This document shows positions 35,635 to 44,891 of a stretch of DNA of 64,000 nt, one piece after another (the stretch's first letter is position 1; every line of letters starts with the position of its first letter). Origin of the DNA: Marivivens sp. (lineage in GTDB: Bacteria > Pseudomonadota > Alphaproteobacteria > Rhodobacterales > Rhodobacteraceae); assembly GCA_024642115.1 (NCBI GenBank), contig JAHEBU010000001.1:620001-684000 (forward strand), written 5' to 3'. The translations under genes were made by a program, and so were the position numbers. Under the pieces are notes generated by a model, which was not told the DNA's origin, ran no database searches, and saw only the letters and a program-made list of their open reading frames with translations.

Positions 35635-36347
35635 CGCCAGTCTCCGAACGCGTTTTGCCACAGGGTCATGGCGGCCACCGCAGCGGTCTCTGCTCGCAAT
35701 ATCCGTGGGCCAAGGCTGACCGGGTGAGCAAAGGGCAGGCCGCGCAGCCGGTCGCGTTCGCCGTCAGAAAACCCGCCCTCTGGCCCGATCAGAATCGCCC
35801 AAGGTCCACGGTCCCCGGACAAGGCCGAGGCCTGTCCGATCATCGCCTCGTCACAGAACATCAACCGTCGGGTGGGGTCCCACCCGTCCAGCACACGGCC
35901 CAGTTTCACGGGCTCATCCACCACCGGCAGAGCCGTTGCCCCACATTGCTCGGCGGCCTCGATCACATGGGCGAGCATCTTGTCGCCCCGCACGCGTTCT
36001 GCATTTGTGAAATCGGTCAACACGGGCATGATCCGCGCCGCCCCCATCTCGACCGCCTTTTCAACGATGAAGTCCGTGCGGGCCTTCTTGACCGGGGCAA
36101 ACATCAGCCACAAGTCGGGCGGCGGGACCAAGGGGCGCGTCTGTCCCTCGCAGACCAGCGCCCCGCGCTTGCCGGCCTGCGCCACTACACCGTCCCATTC
36201 GCCGTCGCGCCCGTTGAACAGACTGACCACCGCGCCGACCGGCAGACGCATCACATTGAACAGGTAATGCCCCTGCCCCTGCGACAGGGGAACGGTTTGC
36301 CCTTGACCCAAAGGGTGATCTACAAAGAGGCGGACCTTGGATGCCAT
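35631..36347 (-). CDS. rsmE: 16S rRNA (uracil-1498-N3)-methyltransferase
   Basis: 238 residues from MASKVRLFVDHPLGQG. SPOUT-family features: HYLFNVMRLPVGAVV near 27, KARTDFIVEKAVEMGAARI near 88, LIGPEGGFSDGERD near 185 (knot and SAM loop) and SLGPRILRAETAAVAAMT near 210. It methylates U1498 of 16S rRNA. The extended frame to 37229 is antisense to ubiA and rejected. Its start is 12 nt from the divergent ubiA ATG. Confidence 0.95.
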   Translation of the reverse strand: MASKVRLFVDHPLGQGQTVPLSQGQGHYLFNVMRLPVGAVVSLFNGRDGEWDGVVAQAGKRGALVCEGQTRPLVPPPDLWLMFAPVKKARTDFIVEKAVEMGAARIMPVLTDFTNAERVRGDKMLAHVIEAAEQCGATALPVVDEPVKLGRVLDGWDPTRRLMFCDEAMIGQASALSGDRGPWAILIGPEGGFSDGERDRLRGLPFAHPVSLGPRILRAETAAVAAMTLWQNAFGDWR

Positions 36348-36359
36348 GGAGCAAACCAT

Positions 36360-37340
36360 ATGATCGACCCTGCCCAAGTGCCAGAGGCGGCCCCGAATTC
36401 TAATGCCGGGCAGGTCGCAGATGCGGTTGCCGGCAACTGGGTCGATACAGTGGCCCCAGACTGGTCGCGGGCCTACCTGCGGCTCAGCCGGGCGGACCGG
36501 CCCATTGGCACCTGGCTTTTGCTGCTGCCGTGCTGGTGGGGGCTGGGGCTGGCCGCGATCCTGACGCGGACCTTTACCCTCTATGACCTGTGGATCGGGG
36601 TGGGCTGTGGGGCGGGGGCATTCCTGATGCGGGGGGCGGGGTGCACCTGGAACGATATCACCGACCGGCACATCGACGACAAGGTGGCGCGGACGCGGTC
36701 CCGGCCGATCCCGTCCGGGCAGGTCAGCGTCCGGCAGGCGGCGGTCTGGATGGTAGCGCAGGCGCTGGTGGCCTTTGGCATTTTGATGACGTTCAACCTT
36801 GTAACCATCGGGCTGGGGGTCCTGTCCCTGCTGCCGGTAGCGATCTATCCCTTTGCCAAGCGGTTCACCTGGTGGCCGCAGGTGTTTCTGGGGCTGGCGT
36901 TCAACTGGGGGGCCCTGTTGGCGTGGACGGCACATACCGGATCGTTGGGCTGGCCAGCTGTTGCCCTGTATCTGGCGGGGATCGTCTGGACGCTGTTTTA
37001 CGACACGATCTATGCCCATCAGGATACCGAGGATGATGCGCTGATCGGGGTCAAATCCACCGCACGGCTGTTCGGGGACAACTCGCGGCGCTGGCTGACA
37101 GGGTTCATGGTGGGGACGGTGCTGCTGATGACCTTGGCCGTGGTTCTGGTGGGCGTCACGCGGTCGCCGCTCGCGCTGGTGGTGATGATCGGCGCGCCCT
37201 GGGCGATTGGCTGGCACCTCGCCATTCAACTGATGCGGTTCGATGCGACCGACTCGGCCCGCCTGCTGACCCTGTTCCGGTCGAACCGCGATGCGGGGCT
37301 TTTGCCTGTGCTGTTTTTCGCCGCTGCGTGGTTCCTCTGA
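36360..37340 (+). CDS. ubiA: 4-hydroxybenzoate polyprenyltransferase
   Basis: 326 residues. An acidic ~35-residue leader is followed by 8-9 membrane helices. The two Asp-rich prenyl diphosphate sites are intact: NDITDRHIDDKVARTRSRPI near residue 98-117 and YDTIYAHQDTEDD near 218. It prenylates 4-hydroxybenzoate in ubiquinone synthesis. The polyprenyl donor could be made by the synthase at 58893. An ORF extended upstream to 35655 is antisense to rsmE and not real. Confidence 0.96.
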   Translation: MIDPAQVPEAAPNSNAGQVADAVAGNWVDTVAPDWSRAYLRLSRADRPIGTWLLLLPCWWGLGLAAILTRTFTLYDLWIGVGCGAGAFLMRGAGCTWNDITDRHIDDKVARTRSRPIPSGQVSVRQAAVWMVAQALVAFGILMTFNLVTIGLGVLSLLPVAIYPFAKRFTWWPQVFLGLAFNWGALLAWTAHTGSLGWPAVALYLAGIVWTLFYDTIYAHQDTEDDALIGVKSTARLFGDNSRRWLTGFMVGTVLLMTLAVVLVGVTRSPLALVVMIGAPWAIGWHLAIQLMRFDATDSARLLTLFRSNRDAGLLPVLFFAAAWFL

Positions 37341-37399
37341 TTGAACCCTCGCCCGGTTGGTCCTAGACAGTCCCGACTCGTCCCAAACTCAGGTACTCG

Positions 37400-39358
37400 A
37401 TGAGACTGTCTGCCTTGTTCATTCGTCTGGGCGTCTTTGCCGTGGCGGCGGCGCTGGCCTTTGTGGCGGCACGGGCGACTGTGTCCGTGGTCGAGGATCG
37501 GTCAGTTGCGGCCGTCCGTGGCGCCCTGATTGACAAGGGCGACAACTGGGCAAGCGTGCTGGGCGACGGGCTTCAAGTCATCATCGAGGGCACCGCCCCC
37601 AGCGAAGCGATCCGTTTTCGCGCCATCACCCTTGCCGGCACGCTGGTCGATGCCAGCCGGGTGATCGACAACATGACGGTGATCGACCCCGCCGGGATCG
37701 CCCCCCCAGAGTTTTCCATCGAAATTCTGCGTAATGACAGTGGCGTGTCCCTGATCGGCCTCATTCCGCAATCCACCGACCGCGAGGCGCTTGCCGCCCG
37801 GATTGCCGAAATTGCCGGGGGCGCACCGGTGACGGACCTGCTCGAACAGGCCGACTATCCGACACCCGACACATGGCGGGCGGCGATGACCTATGCCTTG
37901 CGGGCCTTGGGGGAACTGCCCCGGTCCAAGATTTCGGTGAACGCCCGGCGGGTCACGGTGAACGCCATTTCCGACAGCCCTGAACAAAAGCGGCAGTTAG
38001 AGACCTCGCTTGCCCGCCAAACGCCGCAGGGTGTTCAGGTCGCCGTCAGCATCAGCGCGCCGCGCCCGGTCATCACGCCCTTTACCACCCGCTTTACCCT
38101 CGATGCCGAAGGGGCGCGGTTCGATGCCTGCGCTGCCGACACCGAAGAGGCCGAACGGCAGATCGTCGCCGCCGCCGTCGACGCTGGATTGCAGGGCAAG
38201 GCGAATTGCATCCTCGCCCTTGGCACGCCCTCTGGCACATGGGGGCGGGCTGCGGCGCTGTCGATCAAGGCGGTCAAGGATCTGGGCGGCGGCACCGTCA
38301 CGCTCAGCGATGCAGACGTGGCTCTGGTGGCCCCCGAAGGGACCGATCAGGAGCTGTTCGACCGGGTTGCGGGCGATTTGGACAATGCCCTGCCAGACCT
38401 TTTCGTGCTGACCGCAACCCTGCCCGTTGCCGCCTCTGCCAGCAGCGAAGGCCCGCCGCAGTTCAGCGCCACCCTCAGCCCCGAAGGCGAGGTTCAGATC
38501 CGTGGCCGAGTCGGTGACGACCTGATCAATACGACCGTGGAAAACTATGCCTCGGCCAAGTTCGGCCGCGAACACCTGACCATGGGAACCCGCGTGGTCG
38601 AAGGGCTGCCGCAGGGCTGGTCGATCCGGGTTCTGGCCGCGCTGGATGCGCTGTCCAAGCTGTCCAACGGATCGGTTCTGGTCCAGCCCGACCTGATCGA
38701 GGTGCGCGGCAACACCGGCAATCAGGCCGCCGGGACCGAGATTTCGCAGCTTTTGATCGACAAGGTCGGCCAGTCCGAAGAGTTCAAGATCAACGTCACC
38801 TATGTCGAGGCTCTGGACCCCGTCGCGGCCCTTCCCACCCCCGAGGAATGTGCCGCCCGCGTGACTGAGGCGACGGGCGACCGCAAGATCACCTTTGACC
38901 CCGGCTCGGCCACGCTCACTTCGGACAGCCAGCAGATCGTGGCCGATATCGCCACTGCGCTGGATCGGTGTATCGACATTCCGATCCAGATTTCGGGCTA
39001 CACTGACAGTCAGGGCCGCGAAGAGATGAACCAGCAGCTAAGCCAGGACCGGGCCGACGCCGTTCTGGCCGCCCTGCGCGCCCGGCGCGTGTCGGTCACC
39101 AACTTTACTGCCGTAGGCTATGGCGAAGCCGACCCGATTGCGGATAATGAGACCGAAGCGGGCCGCGAGGCAAACCGCCGGATCGAGTTCAAGCTGATCG
39201 TCCCCGAGGCCCCCGCCGAGGTTCAGACGACGCTGGAAGGTGCAGCCGCAGGCGATGCCGGCGCCGCCCCGGCCGAAGGAACCGACGCCGGCGTCTTTGT
39301 CGACGGGGCGGTCCCGCCGCCCACGGACGGGGCAACCGATCAGGGGTCGGGCGACTGA
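37400..39358 (+). CDS. OmpA-family envelope protein with BON domains
   Basis: 652 residues. It starts with a membrane anchor or signal (residues 7-26). BON-like phospholipid-binding units follow in residues ~40-230 (for example KISVNARRVTVNAISDSPEQ), a further repeated region to ~470, then an OmpA/MotB peptidoglycan-binding domain (~510-630: ITFDPGSATLTSDSQQIVAD, SGYTDSQGREEMNQQLSQDR, GYGEADPIADNETEAGRE, NRRIEFKL). The tail is Ala/Gly/Pro-rich. It probably links membrane and peptidoglycan. The coiled-coil gene 18 nt downstream is likely co-transcribed. Confidence 0.9.
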   Translation: MRLSALFIRLGVFAVAAALAFVAARATVSVVEDRSVAAVRGALIDKGDNWASVLGDGLQVIIEGTAPSEAIRFRAITLAGTLVDASRVIDNMTVIDPAGIAPPEFSIEILRNDSGVSLIGLIPQSTDREALAARIAEIAGGAPVTDLLEQADYPTPDTWRAAMTYALRALGELPRSKISVNARRVTVNAISDSPEQKRQLETSLARQTPQGVQVAVSISAPRPVITPFTTRFTLDAEGARFDACAADTEEAERQIVAAAVDAGLQGKANCILALGTPSGTWGRAAALSIKAVKDLGGGTVTLSDADVALVAPEGTDQELFDRVAGDLDNALPDLFVLTATLPVAASASSEGPPQFSATLSPEGEVQIRGRVGDDLINTTVENYASAKFGREHLTMGTRVVEGLPQGWSIRVLAALDALSKLSNGSVLVQPDLIEVRGNTGNQAAGTEISQLLIDKVGQSEEFKINVTYVEALDPVAALPTPEECAARVTEATGDRKITFDPGSATLTSDSQQIVADIATALDRCIDIPIQISGYTDSQGREEMNQQLSQDRADAVLAALRARRVSVTNFTAVGYGEADPIADNETEAGREANRRIEFKLIVPEAPAEVQTTLEGAAAGDAGAAPAEGTDAGVFVDGAVPPPTDGATDQGSGD

Positions 39359-39376
39359 GAAGCCAAAGGATGCGAC

Positions 39377-39706
39377 GTGAACAGAACTGAATTCATCATC
39401 GCCACGGCGATCATCCTTTTCGTCGCCTTCTGTCTGGGGTGGTTTGCCAGCTGGCTGGTCAACCGGTTCACCCGCGTCACCAAGGCCGAGATCGGCGAGT
39501 TGGACAAGATGGCTCAGGCGCTGCACGAGGCCGAGGAAACCCGCGATCAGGCGATCACCTACCTTCAGCAAAGGGAGGCCGAGATCACCAACCAGCTGAG
39601 CCAGACCGAGGCAGAGCTGAGGGCGGCGATGGATGGTCTGAGGGAGGCCCGCCGCGAGGCGGAGGAGATGCGGACCTATATCGAGCGCAAGAACATGGCT
39701 GGCTGA
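39377..39706 (+). CDS. Membrane-anchored coiled-coil protein, 109 aa
   Basis: GTG start after AAAGGA. One membrane helix (residues ~6-28, FIIATAIILFVAFCLGWFAS), then a continuous heptad-rich Glu/Arg/Gln helix to the end (about 38-103). This is a common small companion of OmpA-like proteins in Rhodobacterales. No enzymatic motif. Confidence 0.8.
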   Translation: MNRTEFIIATAIILFVAFCLGWFASWLVNRFTRVTKAEIGELDKMAQALHEAEETRDQAITYLQQREAEITNQLSQTEAELRAAMDGLREARREAEEMRTYIERKNMAG

Positions 39707-39901
39707 TCCGGCGTGTTCACGTTTGAACGCCATGCAAGATATTGAATTAAATAAATAAAAGTGTTAACGGCGTTTTCTGACCCAACATCGCAGCCCAAAT
39801 GTCCAGTCGCCACGGCCAGTGGTTCAAGGTCGTAAAGCCCCGACAAAAGCGCAGACAGGCAGACGCTGGGACAGGCGGATCGGCCTGCAATCGAGATGGC
39901 C

Positions 39902-40443
39902 TTACCTTGCCCTGTCCTGTTCATATGGGTTCGGGCTGATCAGAGCCAATTTCCCCGGCCCTTCGAACACCTGTACCCCGCCAATCCATCGGACGACTGG
40001 AAAGTCCGCGGTCATGGCGGACATCCGTGAAGGGTCATCGGGCGAGTCTACGGTGGCCGCGCCGAACACATTCGGCAAGAACGCCTGAACGTGGACCAGC
40101 CCTAATTCGGCCGGACTGTCCGCCCTCTTTCCAACCCGTTCAAAGACCACATCAAGCGCATGGTAGTCCAACAAATAGCCTGTGACCGGCGGATCGGACA
40201 GGAACAAGTCTGTAGCGTCGATGGCCCAGATGAAATCGCCCTCTGCCTGCTGCAAAAGTCCGGTAGCCGGATGGCCGGGGACGGAGGCGAGACCGAAATC
40301 ATCCTTGAAAACCCGGCGCTGGCGGTCGCCCCCAGAACCGCAGTGCCGGACCGGGCGCAACCGCCGGCGCCGGGTCGGAAGCGATGTCCGTCAGTTCGGG
40401 ACAGCCCCGCCAGAGCTTGAGTTAGCACCAGATCGTCGCCCAC
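39902..40443 (-). pseudogene. Decayed gene with two single-base frameshifts
   Basis: Three successive frames read as one protein: VGDDLVLTQALAGLSR, then LTDIASDPAPAVAPGPALRF, then DRQRRVFKDDFGLASVPG and onward for ~140 residues (FIWAIDATDLFLSDPPVTGY, VFERVGKRADSPAELGL, VVRWIGGVQVFEGPGKLAL) to a TAA at 39902. The shifts fall near 40395 and in the five-base run at 40329-40333; each looks like one extra base. No family recognised and the true start is unclear. The rest of the 39707-40575 gap holds no other credible gene, and 39730-39780 is AT-rich. Confidence 0.55.
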
Positions 40444-40575
40444 TGCGATTCCGGCGGGTCGGTCATCCGGTCAAGGCAAAGGTCGGACATTGGGCCAGCT
40501 GCACACAGAACACTTTGCGACCCAAGACAGAGATACGGGCCGGGATCAACCGATCCCGGCCCGCACAGAGTTACC

Positions 40576-40908
40576 TCAGCACGGAACGCAGGCGCATTCC
40601 GGCGGGTTTGCATCGTTGCAGATGCAGCACCAGTTGGACACCGCGCCGACAGCCCCCAGATTGGGGATCAGCGACCCCGCGCCGGGCATCGGGCGCGTCA
40701 CGAAGTGAAAGCTGGACGCGGTGATCTTTTCGGAGCCTGCCAACCGCTGAAGCTCCAGCAATTTGTAGGCCCGTTCGACCACGGCGGCCCGCGCCTCTTC
40801 GGGGTCAGACAGCTTCATCGCCTTGACCCAGTCTGCCGAGGCGCTGGCCTTGAGAAAGCGGCGGTCCTTTTTGGTGGTGACGGCCACGAGTGTCGAAATA
40901 TCCGACAT
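40576..40908 (-). CDS. Small protein with Cys-rich C-terminus, 110 aa
   Basis: The ATG follows AAAGGA at 7 nt. Residues 1-70 are charged and helical (KKDRRFLKASASADWVKAMK, DPEEARAAVVERAYKLLELQ). A Gly/Pro linker follows (RPMPGAGSLIPNLGAVGA), then the last 18 residues WCCICNDANPPECACVPC contain six cysteines (94, 95, 97, 105, 107, 110) and end in Cys. A leader-plus-core layout like this is seen in ribosomal peptide precursors and in metal-binding tails. No modification enzyme, transporter or immunity gene is adjacent, so function is unassigned. It has no signal peptide. Confidence 0.75.
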   Translation of the reverse strand: MSDISTLVAVTTKKDRRFLKASASADWVKAMKLSDPEEARAAVVERAYKLLELQRLAGSEKITASSFHFVTRPMPGAGSLIPNLGAVGAVSNWCCICNDANPPECACVPC

Positions 40909-41047
40909 GATTTGTCCTTTCAAAATTGAGTTCTTAAAAAGCCGCCTGCCGAACCGGGGAAAATACCCCAAAGACCTGCGACAAGATAAAGGTGCCATAT
41001 CAATCGCCCCCCGCCTATGGGGGTATTCATGACCTTGCCCCCAACAG

Positions 41048-41989
41048 CTAGCGGGGCGCTGCCGCCCGCCGCAGCCGATCATTGATTGCCCGCCCCAGCC
41101 CGTGGTCCGGGATTGGGGCCACGGCAATGTGGGTAGCGGTCATCGCGTCAAGCTGGTGGAGCCGGTCAAACAGCACCGCCGCCGCCTCGGTCAGGTCGCC
41201 CGTGGCCGACAGCGTCAGGTCGCCCTTGATTGGTCCGAAGCCGAGCAGCGTTTCCCCCGCATTGGCCGTGGTTGCCTCCATTCGGACCGATCCTGCGGGG
41301 GCGTAATGCGAGGCCAGTTGCCCGGGGGCGGTAATGTCTACCCCTGCGGCGGCCAGAGGGTAACCCAGACACGCCTCGATCGTCTCGGTCGGTATGCCCC
41401 CCGCCCGCAGCAACGCAGGTTCCCCCGCGCAACCGATGATCGTGGATTCAAGCCCCACACCACAGGCCCCGCCGTCCACGACCGCGTCGATCCGACCCGA
41501 CAGACCGGCAAGCACATGCACCGCCGTTGTCGGGCTGATCCGCCCCGAGGGGTTGGCCGAGGGGGCTGCGACCGGCCCGCCGAACGCGTGCAGCAGTCCC
41601 TGCCCGACCGCATGGTCCGGCACCCGCACCGCCAGCGTGTCCAGCCCTGCCGTCACCAGCTGCGAAATCCCCGATCCGGGTTTCAGCGGCAACACCAGCG
41701 TCAGAGCCCCCGGCCAGAATGCGTCGGCCAGTCCCAGCGCATCGGGCGTGAAATCAACCAATTCCTGCGCCGCCTCAAGGTCCGCTACATGCACGATCAA
41801 AGGGTTGAACGAGGGCCGCCCCTTGGCCGCATAAATCCCCGCAACCGCCCGGTCATTGCGGGCGTCAGCCCCAAGTCCGTAGACCGTTTCCGTAGGGAAC
41901 GCGACCAATCCGCCCCTTTGCAGGATTTCGGCGGCATTGCGCAACCCTGCCGTGTCGGCCGACAGAACAAGGGTGGTCTGGTCCGTCAT
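41048..41989 (-). CDS. L-threonylcarbamoyladenylate synthase (Sua5 type)
   Basis: 313 residues. The YrdC/TsaC domain occupies ~1-200: VAFPTETVYGLGADA near 30, KGRPSFNPLIVHV near 56, PSANPSGRISPTTA near 140 and STIIGC near 183. A C-terminal Sua5 domain follows (SHYAPAG linker near 224), so this is the long form. It makes threonylcarbamoyl-AMP for t6A37 of ANN-decoding tRNAs. The ATG at 41989 is used; the frame upstream to 42403 overlaps the divergent dehydrogenase gene. Confidence 0.93.
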   Translation of the reverse strand: MTDQTTLVLSADTAGLRNAAEILQRGGLVAFPTETVYGLGADARNDRAVAGIYAAKGRPSFNPLIVHVADLEAAQELVDFTPDALGLADAFWPGALTLVLPLKPGSGISQLVTAGLDTLAVRVPDHAVGQGLLHAFGGPVAAPSANPSGRISPTTAVHVLAGLSGRIDAVVDGGACGVGLESTIIGCAGEPALLRAGGIPTETIEACLGYPLAAAGVDITAPGQLASHYAPAGSVRMEATTANAGETLLGFGPIKGDLTLSATGDLTEAAAVLFDRLHQLDAMTATHIAVAPIPDHGLGRAINDRLRRAAAPR

Positions 41990-42120
41990 GACGCCGCGTT
42001 CCTGTTGAAGGTGGCCCGCCGTGGGATACCGTGGGCCAAGTAAGATCATTGACATAGACGTGCCCCGGCCCCTTTCGCAAGTCCAGCAGCCGGTCACAGC
42101 CAACCAGAGGGATCGTTCCC

Positions 42121-43821
42121 ATGCCCTATCGCGCCCCTGTCGCTGATTTCCAGTTCCTGCTGGATCATGTCGCCCGATTTGCCGAAGTGGCCGCCACCGA
42201 CCGCTTTGCCGATGCGACCCCTGACACGGTGATCGCCATTCTCGCCGAGGCCGCCAAGCTGTCGGACGAGGTGCTGGCCCCCTTGCAGCGCAACGGCGAC
42301 AAGCATCCGGCCGCTCTGGAGAATGGCGTCGTGCGCACATCCCCCGGCTTTGCCGACGGGTATCGCGCCATTGCCGAGGGTGGCTGGCTGGGCATTTCTG
42401 CAAGTCCCGAAGTCGGCGGCATGGGGTTGCCGATGACCCTGACCACTGCCGTCAACGACATGATGGCCGGGGCCTGTCTGTCATTGCAGTTGAACCCGTT
42501 GATGAGTCAGGGCCAGATAGAGGCCCTTGAGCATCATGCCAGCGAAGCGATCAAGGAGTTGTATCTGCCCAAGCTGATTTCCGGCGAATGGTGTGGCACG
42601 ATGAACCTGACCGAACCGCAGGCCGGGTCGGATGTGGGTGCGTTGCGGTCCAAAGCTGAACCCAACGGCGATGGTACCTATGCGATCACCGGCCAAAAGA
42701 TCTATATCTCTTGGGCCGACAACGATTTCACCGAAAACGTTTGCCATCTGGTGTTGGCCCGGTTGCCTGACGGTGTGCCGGGGACCAAGGGGATCAGCCT
42801 GTTCATGGTCCCCAAGATCATTCCCAACGAGGATGGCACCTTGGGCGAGCGCAATGCGCTGCGCGTCGTGAGCCTTGAGCACAAGATGGGCCTGCATGGC
42901 TCGCCCACCGCTGTCATGTCCTATGAAGGCGCCCGGGGCTGGCTGGTCGGGCCGGAACATGGCGGCATGGCGGCCATGTTCACCATGATGAACAACGCCA
43001 GATTGGGTGTGGGCGTGCAGGGCATCGGTGTGGCCGAGGGCGCCTATCAGCACGCCCTTGCCTATGCCCGCGACCGCAAGCAGGGCAAGGCCCCCGGAAC
43101 CGGGTCGATCATCGAACATGCCGATGTCCGACGGATGCTGTCGACGATGAAGGCCGAAACCTTTGCCGCCCGGGCCATATCGTTGATGTGCGCCGGTGCA
43201 ATCGACATGGCCACCGCCACCGGCAAGGACGGCTGGAAAGCCCGCGCCGCCTTGCTGACCCCCATCGCCAAGGCGTTTGGGACAGATACCGGGATCGACG
43301 TGTCGTCGCTGGGTGTGCAGGTCCACGGCGGCATGGGGTTCATCGAAGAGACAGGCGCCGCCCAGTATTCCCGCGATGTCCGCGTGACCGCCATCTATGA
43401 GGGCACCAACGGCATTCAGGCGATGGACCTTGTCGCCCGCAAGATGATGGACGGGGGCGAGGCCGCGTTCCGCCTGCTGGACGAGGTCGAGGCCGGGGCC
43501 GAGGCCGCCCGTGCTACCCATCCTGATCTGGCCGCCGCCGTATGGAACGCCGCCGCCGAACTGCGCGAGGCTACAGAATGGCTGGTGGCGCAGTCTATGG
43601 ACGACCGCTTTGCCGGGGCTGTCCCCTATTTGCGCGCCTTTGCGCGGGTACTTGGCGGTCATGCCCATCTGGCGGCGGCCGTTCATGGCGACGCGGGTCG
43701 CGCCCGGTTGGCGGCCTTTTACATCACCCGCCTGCTGCCGGAACATCAGTCGCTGCTGGCCCATGTTCGGCAGGGCGCCGAGGGTTTGATGGAAATCACC
43801 CCTGACGATCTGGCCGCCTGA
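42121..43821 (+). CDS. Acyl-CoA dehydrogenase, large type
   Basis: 566 residues. It has a longer N-terminal region, then the acyl-CoA dehydrogenase core: MNLTEPQAGSDVGALRSKA near residue 161, KIYISWADND near 196, QVHGGMGFIEETGAAQYSRD near 400 with IYEGTNGIQAMDL near 423 (the Glu position typical of catalytic bases), plus a C-terminal helical domain. This is the architecture of DmdC-like and FadE-like enzymes; substrate not determined. Electrons would pass to ETF and then the ETF-QO at 54573. Its stop overlaps the MBL gene (TGATG). Confidence 0.9.
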   Translation: MPYRAPVADFQFLLDHVARFAEVAATDRFADATPDTVIAILAEAAKLSDEVLAPLQRNGDKHPAALENGVVRTSPGFADGYRAIAEGGWLGISASPEVGGMGLPMTLTTAVNDMMAGACLSLQLNPLMSQGQIEALEHHASEAIKELYLPKLISGEWCGTMNLTEPQAGSDVGALRSKAEPNGDGTYAITGQKIYISWADNDFTENVCHLVLARLPDGVPGTKGISLFMVPKIIPNEDGTLGERNALRVVSLEHKMGLHGSPTAVMSYEGARGWLVGPEHGGMAAMFTMMNNARLGVGVQGIGVAEGAYQHALAYARDRKQGKAPGTGSIIEHADVRRMLSTMKAETFAARAISLMCAGAIDMATATGKDGWKARAALLTPIAKAFGTDTGIDVSSLGVQVHGGMGFIEETGAAQYSRDVRVTAIYEGTNGIQAMDLVARKMMDGGEAAFRLLDEVEAGAEAARATHPDLAAAVWNAAAELREATEWLVAQSMDDRFAGAVPYLRAFARVLGGHAHLAAAVHGDAGRARLAAFYITRLLPEHQSLLAHVRQGAEGLMEITPDDLAA

Positions 43822-44855
43822 TGGAGGATTTCGGCGGCCTGCGCTATCCGTGGGCCGAGCCACCGGCAGAGGGCCAAGCGACCGAGGTCGCGCCCGGCAT
43901 CCTGTGGATGCGCCTGCCCCTGCCGATGGCGCTGGACCATGTGAATGTCTATGCGCTGGACGACGGTGACGGATGGACTGTCATCGATACCGGCTTTTCC
44001 AGCAAACGCAGCAAGTCGATTTGGGACAGTCTGCTGGCTGGACCGCTGGGCGGCAAACCCGTCACCCGCCTGATCGTCACCCACCATCACCCCGACCATG
44101 TCGGCCTTGCCGGGTGGTTCGTCGACCGCGGGGCCGCGTTGTGGATGCCTCGCGTTGCTTACCTTATGGCGCGGATGCTGACGCTGGACGTGCAGACCAC
44201 ACACGACGCCGCATCGCTGGATTTCTACACCCGCAACGGAATGGATCCGGCCATTTTGGCCAAACGCAAGGCCGAGCGTCCCTTCAACTTTGCCGATGCG
44301 GTGGACCCGGTCCCGCTGGGCTATCGCCGCCTGACCGAGGGCGAGGTGATCCGCATGGGGGGCCGCGACTGGGACGTGCGGATGGGCAATGGCCACGCCC
44401 CGGAACACGCCACCTTCTGGAGCCGGGATGACGCGGTGGTCATCGGCGGCGATCAGTTGCTGCCGTCGATCAGCCCCAACCTTGGCGTCTATCCAACCGA
44501 ACCCGAGGCTGACCCGGTCACCGACTGGCTGGACAGTTGCGAACGGTTACAGGTCTTTGCCACGCCCGGCCAACTGGTCCTAGGCGGACACAAGACGCCC
44601 TTTACCGGCCTTCCGACCCGCCTGACCCAGCTGATCGACAACCACCACGGCGCCCTGTCCCGGCTGTGGGATCATCTGGCCGAACCCCGCCGGGGCGGCG
44701 AATGCTTTACCCCTCTGTTCAAGCGCGAGATCGGCGAAGGAGTTTATGGCATGGCTCTGGTCGAAACCATCGCCCATCTGAACCACCTGCATCAGGCTGG
44801 AAAGATCGAGCGATGGCAGGCCGACGACGGCATCTATCGCTGGCAGCGTCGGTAG
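43821..44855 (+). CDS. MBL-fold metallo-hydrolase
   Basis: 344 residues. Metallo-beta-lactamase motifs: TVIDTGFSS near residue 53, THHHPDHVGLAG (HxHxDH) near 86-97, GHAPEHATF near 195 and GGDQLLPSIS near 212; LGGHKTPF supplies the last metal histidine. The C-terminal helical domain (~245-344) is of the type fused to thioesterase-like MBL proteins. Coupling to the acyl-CoA dehydrogenase suggests acyl-CoA or thioester hydrolysis, which is inference. Confidence 0.88.
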   Translation: MEDFGGLRYPWAEPPAEGQATEVAPGILWMRLPLPMALDHVNVYALDDGDGWTVIDTGFSSKRSKSIWDSLLAGPLGGKPVTRLIVTHHHPDHVGLAGWFVDRGAALWMPRVAYLMARMLTLDVQTTHDAASLDFYTRNGMDPAILAKRKAERPFNFADAVDPVPLGYRRLTEGEVIRMGGRDWDVRMGNGHAPEHATFWSRDDAVVIGGDQLLPSISPNLGVYPTEPEADPVTDWLDSCERLQVFATPGQLVLGGHKTPFTGLPTRLTQLIDNHHGALSRLWDHLAEPRRGGECFTPLFKREIGEGVYGMALVETIAHLNHLHQAGKIERWQADDGIYRWQRR

Positions 44856-44891
44856 AGCGGTTTTAACCCTTTGCCCCTAGTGTCCGATGTC

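Noticed and set aside
36348-37229. N-terminal extension of rsmE across ubiA
   Set aside because: Antisense to ubiA; RsmE family begins at MASKVRLF and is 238 residues.
42481-43863. 460-residue minus-strand ORF
   Set aside because: Shadow of the acyl-CoA dehydrogenase gene.
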